Below the pieces are notes generated by a model. That model was not told the origin of the DNA and did not search any database. It saw only the letters and a list, made by a program, of their open reading frames with translations. Positions 45,401 to 53,327 of a stretch of DNA of 64,000 nucleotides are shown piece by piece. Made by a program: the position numbers and the translations under genes. Source of the stretch: UMGS1370 sp963557065 (GTDB lineage: Bacteria > Bacillota > Clostridia > Lachnospirales > Lachnospiraceae); NCBI GenBank assembly GCA_963557065.1, contig CAUWCT010000002.1:1-64000 (forward strand), given 5' to 3'. Numbering within the stretch: position 1 is the stretch's first letter; every line of letters starts with the position of its first letter.

Positions 45401-46335
45401 TTCAGCGTCCTCCTGATGCCCTCCTGAAGCATAACCTTGGGGGCATAACCCAAATGTTCGCCTGCCCTGGAAATATCAAGAACTCTTCTTGTAGGGTCTC
45501 CTGCTCTGGAGATGTCAAATATGGGAGTGTGATGATAAGATATGCCCAGTTCTTTTGCTGCCTCAACTGCTGTCTCATACAGTTCCAGAATCGTTACTTC
45601 TTCAGGATTCCCCACATTATAACTCAACCCGCTTTCCATATGCAGCATGGCCAGACGGGTAGCGACAGCGCCATCTCCCATATATAGAAACGACCGGGCA
45701 ATAGTTCCGGCATTCACATTTAAATGACAGGGCTTATCCTGAACAATACAATTTAAAATATAAGGAATAACATGGTTATCATCAATATCATAAGGCCCAT
45801 ACACATTGGCGTAGCGGATATGGCAGACTTTAATCTCATCTTTATGATGGTTAAACAAATACTCTGTCATGATCTTTCCATGAGCATAAGACCATCTTGT
45901 AGAATCCTCAACAGAATCATATATCGATTTTGTGGTCTCTTTTGTAGGAAAATCTTCAGCATGTCCATAGATTTCAGAACTGGATGCATTAATAAAACGG
46001 GGAATCTTATGCTTCAATGCCCATAAAAAAATCTCATAAGCGCCCTGGCAGTTCACTTCATAAGTCAGGCAAGGTTCTTCATAAAAATATCTGGTGGGAA
46101 CAATGGCTGCCAGATGATAGATTCCGTCAAAAGCTGTATCTGATTCCTGTTTTATATAATCGCGAAAATCACATTCATAAAAAGTAAAACGCTCATGTCC
46201 CATTATATCTTCAATATTTTCCTTTGTTCCCCGGAAAAAATTGTCTACTCCTACTACAGTATCGCCCTGCTCTAAACACTGGCGAACCAGATAAGAGCCT
46301 GTAAGACCTGCTACTCCTGTTATCAAAACACGCAT
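45376..46335 (-). CDS. NAD-dependent sugar epimerase/dehydratase (extended SDR)
   Basis: A 319-residue extended short-chain dehydrogenase with TGVAGLTGSYLVRQ for NAD binding, YHLAAIVPTRYF, NASSSEIYGHA, and the YxxxK pair as SYAHGK (catalytic Tyr and Lys), then RYANVYGPYD. The fold covers UDP-glucose 4-epimerases and dTDP/GDP/CDP-sugar dehydratases. It likely prepares a nucleotide-sugar for the polymer. The exact sugar is not readable. Confidence 0.9.
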   Translation of the reverse strand: MRVLITGVAGLTGSYLVRQCLEQGDTVVGVDNFFRGTKENIEDIMGHERFTFYECDFRDYIKQESDTAFDGIYHLAAIVPTRYFYEEPCLTYEVNCQGAYEIFLWALKHKIPRFINASSSEIYGHAEDFPTKETTKSIYDSVEDSTRWSYAHGKIMTEYLFNHHKDEIKVCHIRYANVYGPYDIDDNHVIPYILNCIVQDKPCHLNVNAGTIARSFLYMGDGAVATRLAMLHMESGLSYNVGNPEEVTILELYETAVEAAKELGISYHHTPIFDISRAGDPTRRVLDISRAGEHLGYAPKVMLQEGIRRTLKWIIKQQP

Positions 46336-46356
46336 TTTAATGCCTCCTTATTAATT

Positions 46357-47052
46357 TTATATTCCCTGATATAAACGCCGCCACAAATATTCAGGCAGCC
46401 CAGCTTCTTTGATTGCCAAAGCTGCCTGATCAATATCATACTTTACCCGTCGAAATATAACTGATTCCCCATCTAAAATAGCATAGGATGCTTCTGGAAA
46501 ACCATCCCGCGGCTGTCCTACACTGCCTGGGTTTATAATTCTTCTGCCATTTTTAGCAAGCAGAAAACTTTTATGAGAATGTCCGGCAAGAAGAAGACGG
46601 ATATCTCTCTTTTCCATATCGAAAAAAATCTCATCTGCATGGACTTCCGGAAGAAATTTTCCCCAGTAAGGGTCCGAGACTGTTCCATGCACCAGCATGG
46701 TTTTTTGTTTTTCCAGATATATCATCGGATATTCTGCAATATGTTTCAGCCACAAAAACTCATCTGGATTTTTTTCAACTAATGCTTTTGTATAAGAAAA
46801 AGCCTGTTTTCCATGGGGAGTCTGACTGCTTCTAACAGAAGGCAAATATAAACATGCATCATGGTTGCCCGCAATCGCATATTCTGGTTCCAGCTGTTCC
46901 AATACTTTTACAGTCTCTCTGGAAGAAACTCCATAGTCCACATAATCTCCCAGCAGCCAGAACCGATCTGCATGCTGCCTGGTACAATCTTCTAAAACTG
47001 CTAAAAGAGCAGGAAGATTTCCATGTATATCCGATAAAACTGCTATTTTCAT
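46357..47052 (-). CDS. Calcineurin-like metallophosphoesterase (YfcE/MJ0936 type)
   Basis: A 231-residue phosphoesterase with the full metal set: SDIHGN, GDYVDYG, GNHDA, and GHSHK, followed by INPGSVGQPRDG. It would cut a phosphomonoester or diester. It overlaps the decarboxylase stop as ATGA, so it is embedded in the phosphonate genes. It could remove phosphate from an intermediate or break a cyclic side product. Confidence 0.9.
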   Translation of the reverse strand: MKIAVLSDIHGNLPALLAVLEDCTRQHADRFWLLGDYVDYGVSSRETVKVLEQLEPEYAIAGNHDACLYLPSVRSSQTPHGKQAFSYTKALVEKNPDEFLWLKHIAEYPMIYLEKQKTMLVHGTVSDPYWGKFLPEVHADEIFFDMEKRDIRLLLAGHSHKSFLLAKNGRRIINPGSVGQPRDGFPEASYAILDGESVIFRRVKYDIDQAALAIKEAGLPEYLWRRLYQGI

Positions 47053-48110
47053 AAAATAGCCCCCTGAAATCTGTGAGTCTGATTAAAAATAAGTTGTCGG
47101 TCCGGTCTTGGGAGATTTTTCATGGTTCCAGTCCGAATTCTGGCATAAACCTGGGTATAAACCGGATTTTTCTGAAAATCCTGAATTTTTTCAAAAAGTC
47201 CCTCCGGAGAATAGACCTGCTGTGTTGGATACAGACTCTCCATAACATCTAAAAGTCTGCTGTCTCCAAGGCTATTTCGTTGCCCCCCAGTGGATTCGTT
47301 GCTTTCATTATCAAGGACAAGATAGAACAGATTATCCGGTTTCTTCTGTGTCAGTGTATATAATCCACCCAGTCTCATAAGGCAGGCACTGTCCCCGTCA
47401 ACTGCAATCACAGTCCTGTCTTTCACATTTTCTGCCAGTCCAAGGGACAGGGAAGAGAGACATCCCATGGACCCTACCATATAGAAATTTTCAGGCCGGT
47501 CCCCGGCACAGAACATCTCTCTGCTGGTAAATCCTGTTGTAGTAACTACTACAGACTGACCGGATGCTTTAAAAACTTCTTTCAGCATATCATAGCGAAG
47601 CGGAAATTTATCATACTCTTCACTGTCTCTTTTTAAAGGGACCGGCGAAAAGGTAGTTCTTGTATTTACAAGAAGGGCACAGCTTTTTCCGGAAAGCTGC
47701 TCAAAAGCCCTATCAACAGCCTCCTCTTCTTCTGCCATTATATGGCTGATTCCAATTGCGTCTAAAAACGGTTCTACACATCCTGCCATAATTCTGTGCT
47801 GAGGTTCATCATCCCTGCCTCTGTTTCCAATAATCAGCAACGTTCCCAAACCAAACAATTCGTTTAAGGATGTAAGGGGCGATAATGCATTGGATAATCC
47901 GGAATTCTGCATCACAACAGCACATCTGTGACCTGCCAAAAGAGAGCCGGCCGCATAAGCCATGGCATCGCCCTCATTGACAAAAGGTTCATAAATCCCT
48001 CTGTTTTCCGCTTCATTAATTAAAGGGGTTAAAAATGAGCATGGTACTCCTGCAATTTTCTCAATCCCCCTTAGGAGAAGTTCGTCTACAAACTGTTTGG
48101 TGTCAATCAT
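47049..48110 (-). CDS. aepY: Phosphonopyruvate decarboxylase
   Basis: Thiamine diphosphate enzyme that converts phosphonopyruvate to phosphonoacetaldehyde, pulling the unfavourable mutase reaction forward. The 353 residues match single-chain Ppd enzymes: GVPCSFLTPLIN, the N-terminal catalytic Glu in FVNEGDAMAYA, NSGLSNALSPLTSL, and the TPP-Mg motif AVDGDSACLMRLGG with NESNESTGG about 30 residues on. The start overlaps the PEP mutase stop as ATGA, which supports the assignment over sulfopyruvate decarboxylase. Confidence 0.93.
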   Translation of the reverse strand: MIDTKQFVDELLLRGIEKIAGVPCSFLTPLINEAENRGIYEPFVNEGDAMAYAAGSLLAGHRCAVVMQNSGLSNALSPLTSLNELFGLGTLLIIGNRGRDDEPQHRIMAGCVEPFLDAIGISHIMAEEEEAVDRAFEQLSGKSCALLVNTRTTFSPVPLKRDSEEYDKFPLRYDMLKEVFKASGQSVVVTTTGFTSREMFCAGDRPENFYMVGSMGCLSSLSLGLAENVKDRTVIAVDGDSACLMRLGGLYTLTQKKPDNLFYLVLDNESNESTGGQRNSLGDSRLLDVMESLYPTQQVYSPEGLFEKIQDFQKNPVYTQVYARIRTGTMKNLPRPDRQLIFNQTHRFQGAIL

Positions 48111-49699
48111 ACCAGTTCCCCCGCTTTCATCAGATCGTTTAAAGAGTTTATGTCCACAATTGCTTCTGCGGAAGACATAATAACAGAAATTTTAAGTCCT
48201 TCTTTTAATGCTCTGCGCATGAAATCTGCTGTGGAAAGACGTTCTGCTTCCTCTTCCTCTAAAATTTCGTTAGCCTTCTGGTAATGATTGATCATCATCA
48301 AACCGCTGAAATAAACAGCTGTCTCATCGTCTTTTCCACCTCTTCCCGGACAGACTTCTGAGATAACCAGTTCTTTGTCATCTCCAAATACATCCGGTTT
48401 TTTGTTTAATCGCAAATAATATCCAGCATTAATATAATCTTCTTTTACACATACTAAAATCACATCAGAAGAAGGACTTTCTTCGGAATAATCCAACATC
48501 GCTCTCAGCAGATAACGTTTAAAAAACACATCACTGTACAGAGCCAGATAAGGCCGATCCATTGTTGCTGCTGCCAGCGAAAGAGAATGAGCTACATCCG
48601 TACTAGCCCATTTGTCATTATCTATCATGGTTACGCCCGGAACACATAGTTCTTCCTTTTTATAGCCCCTTACAATTAAAATATCAGATACACCTACGGA
48701 TCTGACTGCCTCTAACTGATGCTCTAAAATGCTTTTCCCGTTCATTTTTAAAAGAGCCTTTGGCCGATCAAAATCCAGAGATCCCGGTCCTCCCGCTGCC
48801 AGTATTACTGCTTTCAGATTGGAATAAGACGGCAGATATTTTTTCTCCTTTTCCAGATATTCCTCATTTTTCTGCAAACGGAAAATCTCTGCAACGGAAG
48901 CTATGGTTCCCTCCACATCTGCAATAGAAGCATTGTCATAGATAGTTTTACTTATTTTCTGCATAGCAGTAACACAGGCGCGGATATTGTGATTGGCCCA
49001 GATAATTCCTTTGACACGTTTATCCTTTGTTAGATGTGCTACTGGAACTGTATAATATTTCGTGGGAACCAGGAAAATAGGAACTTCTCGTTTAAATGCT
49101 GCAAGAAAATCATCAATTTCTTTGGATGTAGGACGTTTGGAATGAACTAAAAGAGCATCTGCGCCTGCATCCAGGTATAAATTGGCCCGCTTTATGGCAT
49201 CCTCTATTCCTGCTCCTACAATCAAAGACTCCAGTCTTGCCACTACACAAAAATCCGGATTTTTCTGAGATTCCTTCATAGCGCGGATTTTTCCGGCAAA
49301 TTCCATTGGATCTGCCAGGGCATCTAATTTTGTCTCTAAAAACGAATTCGTCTTGGGAAATTTTTTATCTTCAATGCAAACTGCTGCTATTCCCAGTTGC
49401 TCTAATTTCTGCAGCAGACGGCAGGCATTATTAAAATTCCCATAACCAGTATCACCATCTACCAAAATTGGAAGATCTGTTGCGTCATTCATATACTCCA
49501 GTACATCCAAAAGCTGACTGTAAGAGATCTCGTTGTTATCTCTGACACCTAAAGAAGCCGTAATTGAAAGTCCGCTGGCCCAGATTGCCGGGAAACCAGT
49601 TTCCTCCACAATTTTTGAAGACAGTCCATCATGGGCCTCCATCAAAAAAAAGTGCTCATCACCATTTAACAACTGACGAAATCTTTTTGCCTTATTCAT
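48107..49699 (-). CDS. aepX: Phosphoenolpyruvate mutase fused to a nucleotidyltransferase
   Basis: Makes the C-P bond by turning PEP into phosphonopyruvate. Residues 1-290 form the PEP mutase barrel with WASG (40-43), VDGDTGYGN (80-88) and the diagnostic EDKKFPKTNS (110-119), the EDK-x5-NS signature that separates mutases from isocitrate-lyase relatives. Residues about 300-530 form a nucleotidyltransferase domain with LKAVILAAGGPGSLDF, RPKALLKMNGKSILEHQL and YSDVFF; the usual Arg of GxGxR is Leu here. Such fusions are known from phosphonate loci that use CMP-activated phosphonates. Its start overlaps the TagF-like gene. An eight-T run occurs near codons 16-19. Confidence 0.95.
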   Translation of the reverse strand: MNKAKRFRQLLNGDEHFFLMEAHDGLSSKIVEETGFPAIWASGLSITASLGVRDNNEISYSQLLDVLEYMNDATDLPILVDGDTGYGNFNNACRLLQKLEQLGIAAVCIEDKKFPKTNSFLETKLDALADPMEFAGKIRAMKESQKNPDFCVVARLESLIVGAGIEDAIKRANLYLDAGADALLVHSKRPTSKEIDDFLAAFKREVPIFLVPTKYYTVPVAHLTKDKRVKGIIWANHNIRACVTAMQKISKTIYDNASIADVEGTIASVAEIFRLQKNEEYLEKEKKYLPSYSNLKAVILAAGGPGSLDFDRPKALLKMNGKSILEHQLEAVRSVGVSDILIVRGYKKEELCVPGVTMIDNDKWASTDVAHSLSLAAATMDRPYLALYSDVFFKRYLLRAMLDYSEESPSSDVILVCVKEDYINAGYYLRLNKKPDVFGDDKELVISEVCPGRGGKDDETAVYFSGLMMINHYQKANEILEEEEAERLSTADFMRRALKEGLKISVIMSSAEAIVDINSLNDLMKAGELV

Positions 49700-51269
49700 T
49701 TGAATCCTCCTCTGAGATCGTTCTCACATAGTCATATATTTTCTGTCCTGCCGAACCATCTGCATTTATATAGCGTGCTCTGTACTTACTAGACTGTTCT
49801 GCTTTAAAACTTTCCACTACCTCTAAATAATCTAAGAAATCTGTCAGGCTGAATCCTCCCTTGGATGGGTCCATTACTTCATAGAGAACATAGCTGTTAT
49901 AATGATCCCGTTTTACAAACTCTTTCATGGACTGCAAAACATGTTCTCTGCCTCCTGAAATCTTTGGTTCATTGCCAGCATTTCGCATATTTTGAACAAG
50001 AATTGGTTTTCCTGCAAACTGCATCAATAAGTTCAAAGAACTTTCATCTCCGTAGCATGCATCCGAAAAAGCAATGGCCCTGTCTATATCCGGAGTCTCA
50101 TCAAAAATTCCATAACCTGCTGCCTGATAATCTTTTACCAGTTGCTGATACTTCTCAAAAATATCTTTACCCAGCCAGAAAAATGTTTCCGCCATCAAAG
50201 GATGTGGTCTCCACCAGAGAAGAAACTCTTTTTTCTCTCTAAAAAATTGCAGGACACTTTGTAATTTTTTTAAATAGACTCCCCTATTTTCTCCTTGTGA
50301 ATATGCAAGGGCTGTTTCCAATGACAGATTGTAAAGAATAATCCGCTTTCCCTGTGCATTGGCAAGCAGACTTTTCCATTCATCCAAAACAGAAAAGTTT
50401 TCCTTCTTTACTGATAAAACACGATCTGTCTTGGGCGATCCTAAAGCTACAATCCTTTTTTCCCAATCTGCTCTAATAACATTGGGAAAATGCTTGCAAA
50501 TGCTGTCTATATACTGATTTCTTATATTCTCAGACTGTACAATTGTTCTATGTGAAAACAAAACACCAGCAGTAACTGCCATATGTGGAGAAATAATCTC
50601 GCTATGAACAAAATACGGAACATAGATCAAAAGTGGAGTGTGATCTTTCAGTTTTCTGGCATAGTAATCGGGATGGACTGTTGTAATCAGGTTATTTTCA
50701 TCATATGGATTCATGATAAAAATTACATCTGGATGGCGTTCTTCTGTTTTATATAAACGCCAGTCTGTAAGTTCATACTGTTCTGAATAAAATCCCTCTG
50801 CTTCGTAATGAACCGCACCTAAACTTCCATCCTTATTTCTGTCAAAGTATGGAATAGGAATAAAATATGCATCACAATTCGGATCTGCTTTTGCTGCCAG
50901 ATAAATACTTTCCAGGCTGTCACTCATACTTGCCTTGTAACAGAAAAAAGCTGCTTCTATCGTGTCTGCCTTTAATTCTTTTTCTGCACAGTCTATGAGT
51001 TCTTCCGCCAACCCCATCAGAGTATCTGCCTTTTCCGGTTCCTGGCTGACCAAAAATAATGTCTCGTAAAAAGAAACCAGAAGGCTTTCCGTCTTTGTGT
51101 CTCTATTTTCAATTCTTTGAATAAAATCAAAAATTCCTGAAACAAAATCCTGGATATCTGCACAAAAGTTTATATAGTTTGCCCCTATGGGTACATTTGA
51201 TAATTCCTGGCATGCTCTGCAAAGGGTATGTAAGAATTCCATAAGTTGATTTTTTTGTATTTTTCTCAT
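49692..51269 (-). CDS. TagF/TagB-like (CDP-glycerol-type) polymer transferase, first gene of the locus
   Basis: A 525-residue soluble or membrane-associated protein. The C-terminal half looks like the glycerophosphotransferase fold: THVHP-like TTVHPDYY, PLLIYVPYFVHSE, VALGSPKTDR, LLWWRPHPLMAETF and SDACYGDESSLNLLMQFAGKPIL, in the same order as the TagF donor-binding motifs. The N-terminal 130 residues are helical and unassigned. It could link polyol phosphate or phosphonate units or act as a glycosyltransferase. There is no other gene before it on this strand for 258 bases, so its promoter should lie at 51270-51400. Confidence 0.7.
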   Translation of the reverse strand: MRKIQKNQLMEFLHTLCRACQELSNVPIGANYINFCADIQDFVSGIFDFIQRIENRDTKTESLLVSFYETLFLVSQEPEKADTLMGLAEELIDCAEKELKADTIEAAFFCYKASMSDSLESIYLAAKADPNCDAYFIPIPYFDRNKDGSLGAVHYEAEGFYSEQYELTDWRLYKTEERHPDVIFIMNPYDENNLITTVHPDYYARKLKDHTPLLIYVPYFVHSEIISPHMAVTAGVLFSHRTIVQSENIRNQYIDSICKHFPNVIRADWEKRIVALGSPKTDRVLSVKKENFSVLDEWKSLLANAQGKRIILYNLSLETALAYSQGENRGVYLKKLQSVLQFFREKKEFLLWWRPHPLMAETFFWLGKDIFEKYQQLVKDYQAAGYGIFDETPDIDRAIAFSDACYGDESSLNLLMQFAGKPILVQNMRNAGNEPKISGGREHVLQSMKEFVKRDHYNSYVLYEVMDPSKGGFSLTDFLDYLEVVESFKAEQSSKYRARYINADGSAGQKIYDYVRTISEEDSNE

Positions 51270-51334
51270 TTACTTTTCCTATCAGTTTATTTTTTTTATT
51301 TGATTTCAACAATCCTATATTAATTATCGACCCA

Positions 51335-51399
51335 AAATGTAATTTCATAAATATAATAGCAAATTCAAAATATTGCTATGTTACCCACAAATTACATTT
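51335..51399. repeat. Nested inverted repeats before the glycan locus
   Basis: Outer 11-bp perfect arms AAATGTAATTT (51335-51345) and AAATTACATTT (51389-51399) enclose inner 7-bp arms ATAGCAA (51356-51362) and TTGCTAT (51373-51379). The enclosed DNA is AT-rich and contains -10-like TATAAT on the plus strand (51352-51357) and TATTAT on the minus strand. It lies 66-130 bases before the locus start. It could be an operator, a cruciform or a small invertible segment. No clear -35/-10 pair was found in 51270-51400. Confidence 0.6.
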
Positions 51400-51403
51400 A
51401 TGC

Positions 51404-51434
51404 AAAAAGGAAACCTCCCATTTCTGGAAGGTCT
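51404..51434 (-). terminator. Terminator of the pspA operon
   Basis: On the minus strand arms 51426-51434 and 51411-51419 form a 9-bp stem with two G-U pairs and a six-base loop, followed by CCTTTTT (51404-51410). It lies 94 bases beyond the pspA stop; the stretch between (51435-51527) holds only a short open frame I do not accept as a gene. Confidence 0.7.
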
Positions 51435-51527
51435 CTTCATCAAAGTCTCTCGAACGGCCCGTACAGATCCTCATCTTTTTCTGCATCCCCATTGCTGCAT
51501 AGGTGACTTCATTTGGCTCATCAATTT

Positions 51528-52208
51528 TTACATCCCCAACTCCGCCTTTAATCTTGCCAGAGCATCATCTGTATCTGCGTTCCCGCTTCCAGAATATTTC
51601 TTCATTAAATCTTCTTCCTCTTCACCAGCAGAGTCCTGATTTAAATCCTCCAAAGCTTCCGCCTCTGCCAGACGCTTATTCGCCTTTTCTTCCATCCTGT
51701 CAAAGGCGTCAAATGCGCCTCTGTTGATTCCCTTTGAAGAAATCTTTTCAGTGGCCTGGATTGCTTTCGCTGTTACCGCTTTTGCCTTAATTTGAGCGGC
51801 TTTCTGCTCCATATCTGCAATTTCCTCTTCCATCTCCCCCAGTTTTTCACGGATTTTATCAGCTGAAGCTTTAGCTGCCAGATACGTTGCTTTGCCTGTT
51901 TCCGCCTCAGAGCGATATTTCGTTTCCATCTGAAGCGCTTTTCTGGCATCCTCTTCATTTCCGGCTTTCAATGCCTTTGCAGCAATGCCATGCCACTCAT
52001 CCGCTTTGGAAGCTGCTTCTTCCATCTGCCCTTTTACCAGCTTTTCGTTGGCTAAAACAGAAAGAGACTCCTTTTTTGTTTTGGCCAGTTCTACCTTTGC
52101 ATCTGCAATGGTCTGATCCACTAATTTTTCCGGGTCCTCAAACCGATCCAGCAGTTCGTTTACATTTGCCTTTGTGATGGTTGCAATTCGCTCAAAAATT
52201 CCTGCCAT
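51528..52208 (-). CDS. pspA: PspA/IM30 family membrane-stress protein
   Basis: ESCRT-III-like coiled-coil protein that protects the cytoplasmic membrane. The 226 residues begin with an amphipathic helix (MAGIFERIATITKANVNELL) and DRFEDPEKLVDQTIAD, then long coiled coil with Ala/Glu/Lys heptads to about 200, and an acidic tail. AAGGAGG precedes the ATG. It follows the Gly/Arg-rich membrane protein gene directly, as pspA and TPM-type genes often do in Firmicutes. Confidence 0.93.
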   Translation of the reverse strand: MAGIFERIATITKANVNELLDRFEDPEKLVDQTIADAKVELAKTKKESLSVLANEKLVKGQMEEAASKADEWHGIAAKALKAGNEEDARKALQMETKYRSEAETGKATYLAAKASADKIREKLGEMEEEIADMEQKAAQIKAKAVTAKAIQATEKISSKGINRGAFDAFDRMEEKANKRLAEAEALEDLNQDSAGEEEEDLMKKYSGSGNADTDDALARLKAELGM

Positions 52209-53285
52209 TTAATTATCCTCCTTTGGTGATGTCCCATATTTTCTTAACAGCTCCTCCTCTTCCGGAGAGGTTACGCTGCCAATCGGCGTTTTCAAAATTT
52301 CCTTCAGCTCCTCGGTCTCCTTTCTCCGTTCTGCGGCCACTTTAAATGCAAGGAAGCCTCCCGCAAGACTAACCGCCATCAAAACGCTTGCAATGACGCA
52401 CATCCGTGCAATGGCCATCTGTTTTTTGCTGTCTTTCATAATCGTATCTGCAGAAGCCCGAAATACTTTTGCAAAAAATCCTTCATCTGATAAAGAAGAA
52501 TCTGTATAATACCGATCTGCGTTATTTAGAAAAATTTCTCTGGCATCTTCATCTATGACGCTGTCCGCAGCAATTCCTGTATAGATCCAGGTAATGTACC
52601 GAGAACTGGCATATTCCATAAAGGTAAAAATCATATGTCCTTCATCTTCGTACAAAGACTCATACAGGTTCTCCATAGCGGCCTCTGCCTGCCCGTCCGT
52701 AATATCGCCTCCCATTCCATCGAGAGTATCTGTAATCAGCAAATAGGGCTGTACACCGGTTTTTTCATAAAAATAATCCATTGCCTGTTCAACCTGGCGT
52801 TTGTCCTGAATCCATCCCAGCTCGTCCTGGATCAGCCGCTCAGAAGCAATACAGGCGTCTGGTCCTAATTTTTCTCTGACAGGACTGTCTTTTGCCGTTG
52901 CCATGGTGTATCCGGCAAAAAGCAGCATCATGAAAATAACGACACAGGCAAATCCTGACAGCCATTTAAACCACCCAGGCATTCCTCCGGCATTTGGCGC
53001 AGGAGTTCCACCGCTCTGTTGTAAATCCATGGGACTGCCTGAGTGTCTCCGTCCTGAATCCCGGTATATGGTTGTCATAGGGATAAAGACCGGACCCATC
53101 GGCCTTACCACTCTTCTCCCCGGCCTGGGAGATCTGAATGGTCCTGACGTTCTGGAAGGTCGATAAGAACCGCCTCCCCGATGCCCTCCTGATGAACGAT
53201 GGCTGGAAAAGCCGCGGCTTCCCCCTCTGCTAAATCCTCCAGACCCTCCTGAATGCCCTCCTGAGCGGCCGCCTCCTCTTCCCAT
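52209..53285 (-). CDS. Gly/Arg/Ser-rich membrane protein partner of PspA, TPM-like
   Basis: The 358-residue product starts with about 80 residues of Gly/Ser/Arg/His low complexity (many RGG and SGG units). Then come a membrane helix (about 107-127), an extracytoplasmic part of about 160 residues with ASERLIQDELGWI, QPYLLITDTLDG and YITWIYTGIAADSV that resembles TPM domains, a second helix (about 300-320) and a charged cytoplasmic tail. The ATG at 53285 has AAGGAGG nine bases upstream. It is next to pspA, which suggests a membrane-stress complex. TPM assignment is tentative. Confidence 0.7.
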   Translation of the reverse strand: MGRGGGRSGGHSGGSGGFSRGGSRGFSSHRSSGGHRGGGSYRPSRTSGPFRSPRPGRRVVRPMGPVFIPMTTIYRDSGRRHSGSPMDLQQSGGTPAPNAGGMPGWFKWLSGFACVVIFMMLLFAGYTMATAKDSPVREKLGPDACIASERLIQDELGWIQDKRQVEQAMDYFYEKTGVQPYLLITDTLDGMGGDITDGQAEAAMENLYESLYEDEGHMIFTFMEYASSRYITWIYTGIAADSVIDEDAREIFLNNADRYYTDSSLSDEGFFAKVFRASADTIMKDSKKQMAIARMCVIASVLMAVSLAGGFLAFKVAAERRKETEELKEILKTPIGSVTSPEEEELLRKYGTSPKEDN

Positions 53286-53327
53286 AAGCAAATTCCTCCT
53301 TTGTATTTCTCACTCTGGAATGTCAAT

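Noticed and set aside
51376..51535. Open minus-strand frame past the pspA stop, readable as a 38-55 residue peptide
   Set aside because: No ribosome site, it runs through the pspA terminator hairpin, and no family is recognised.
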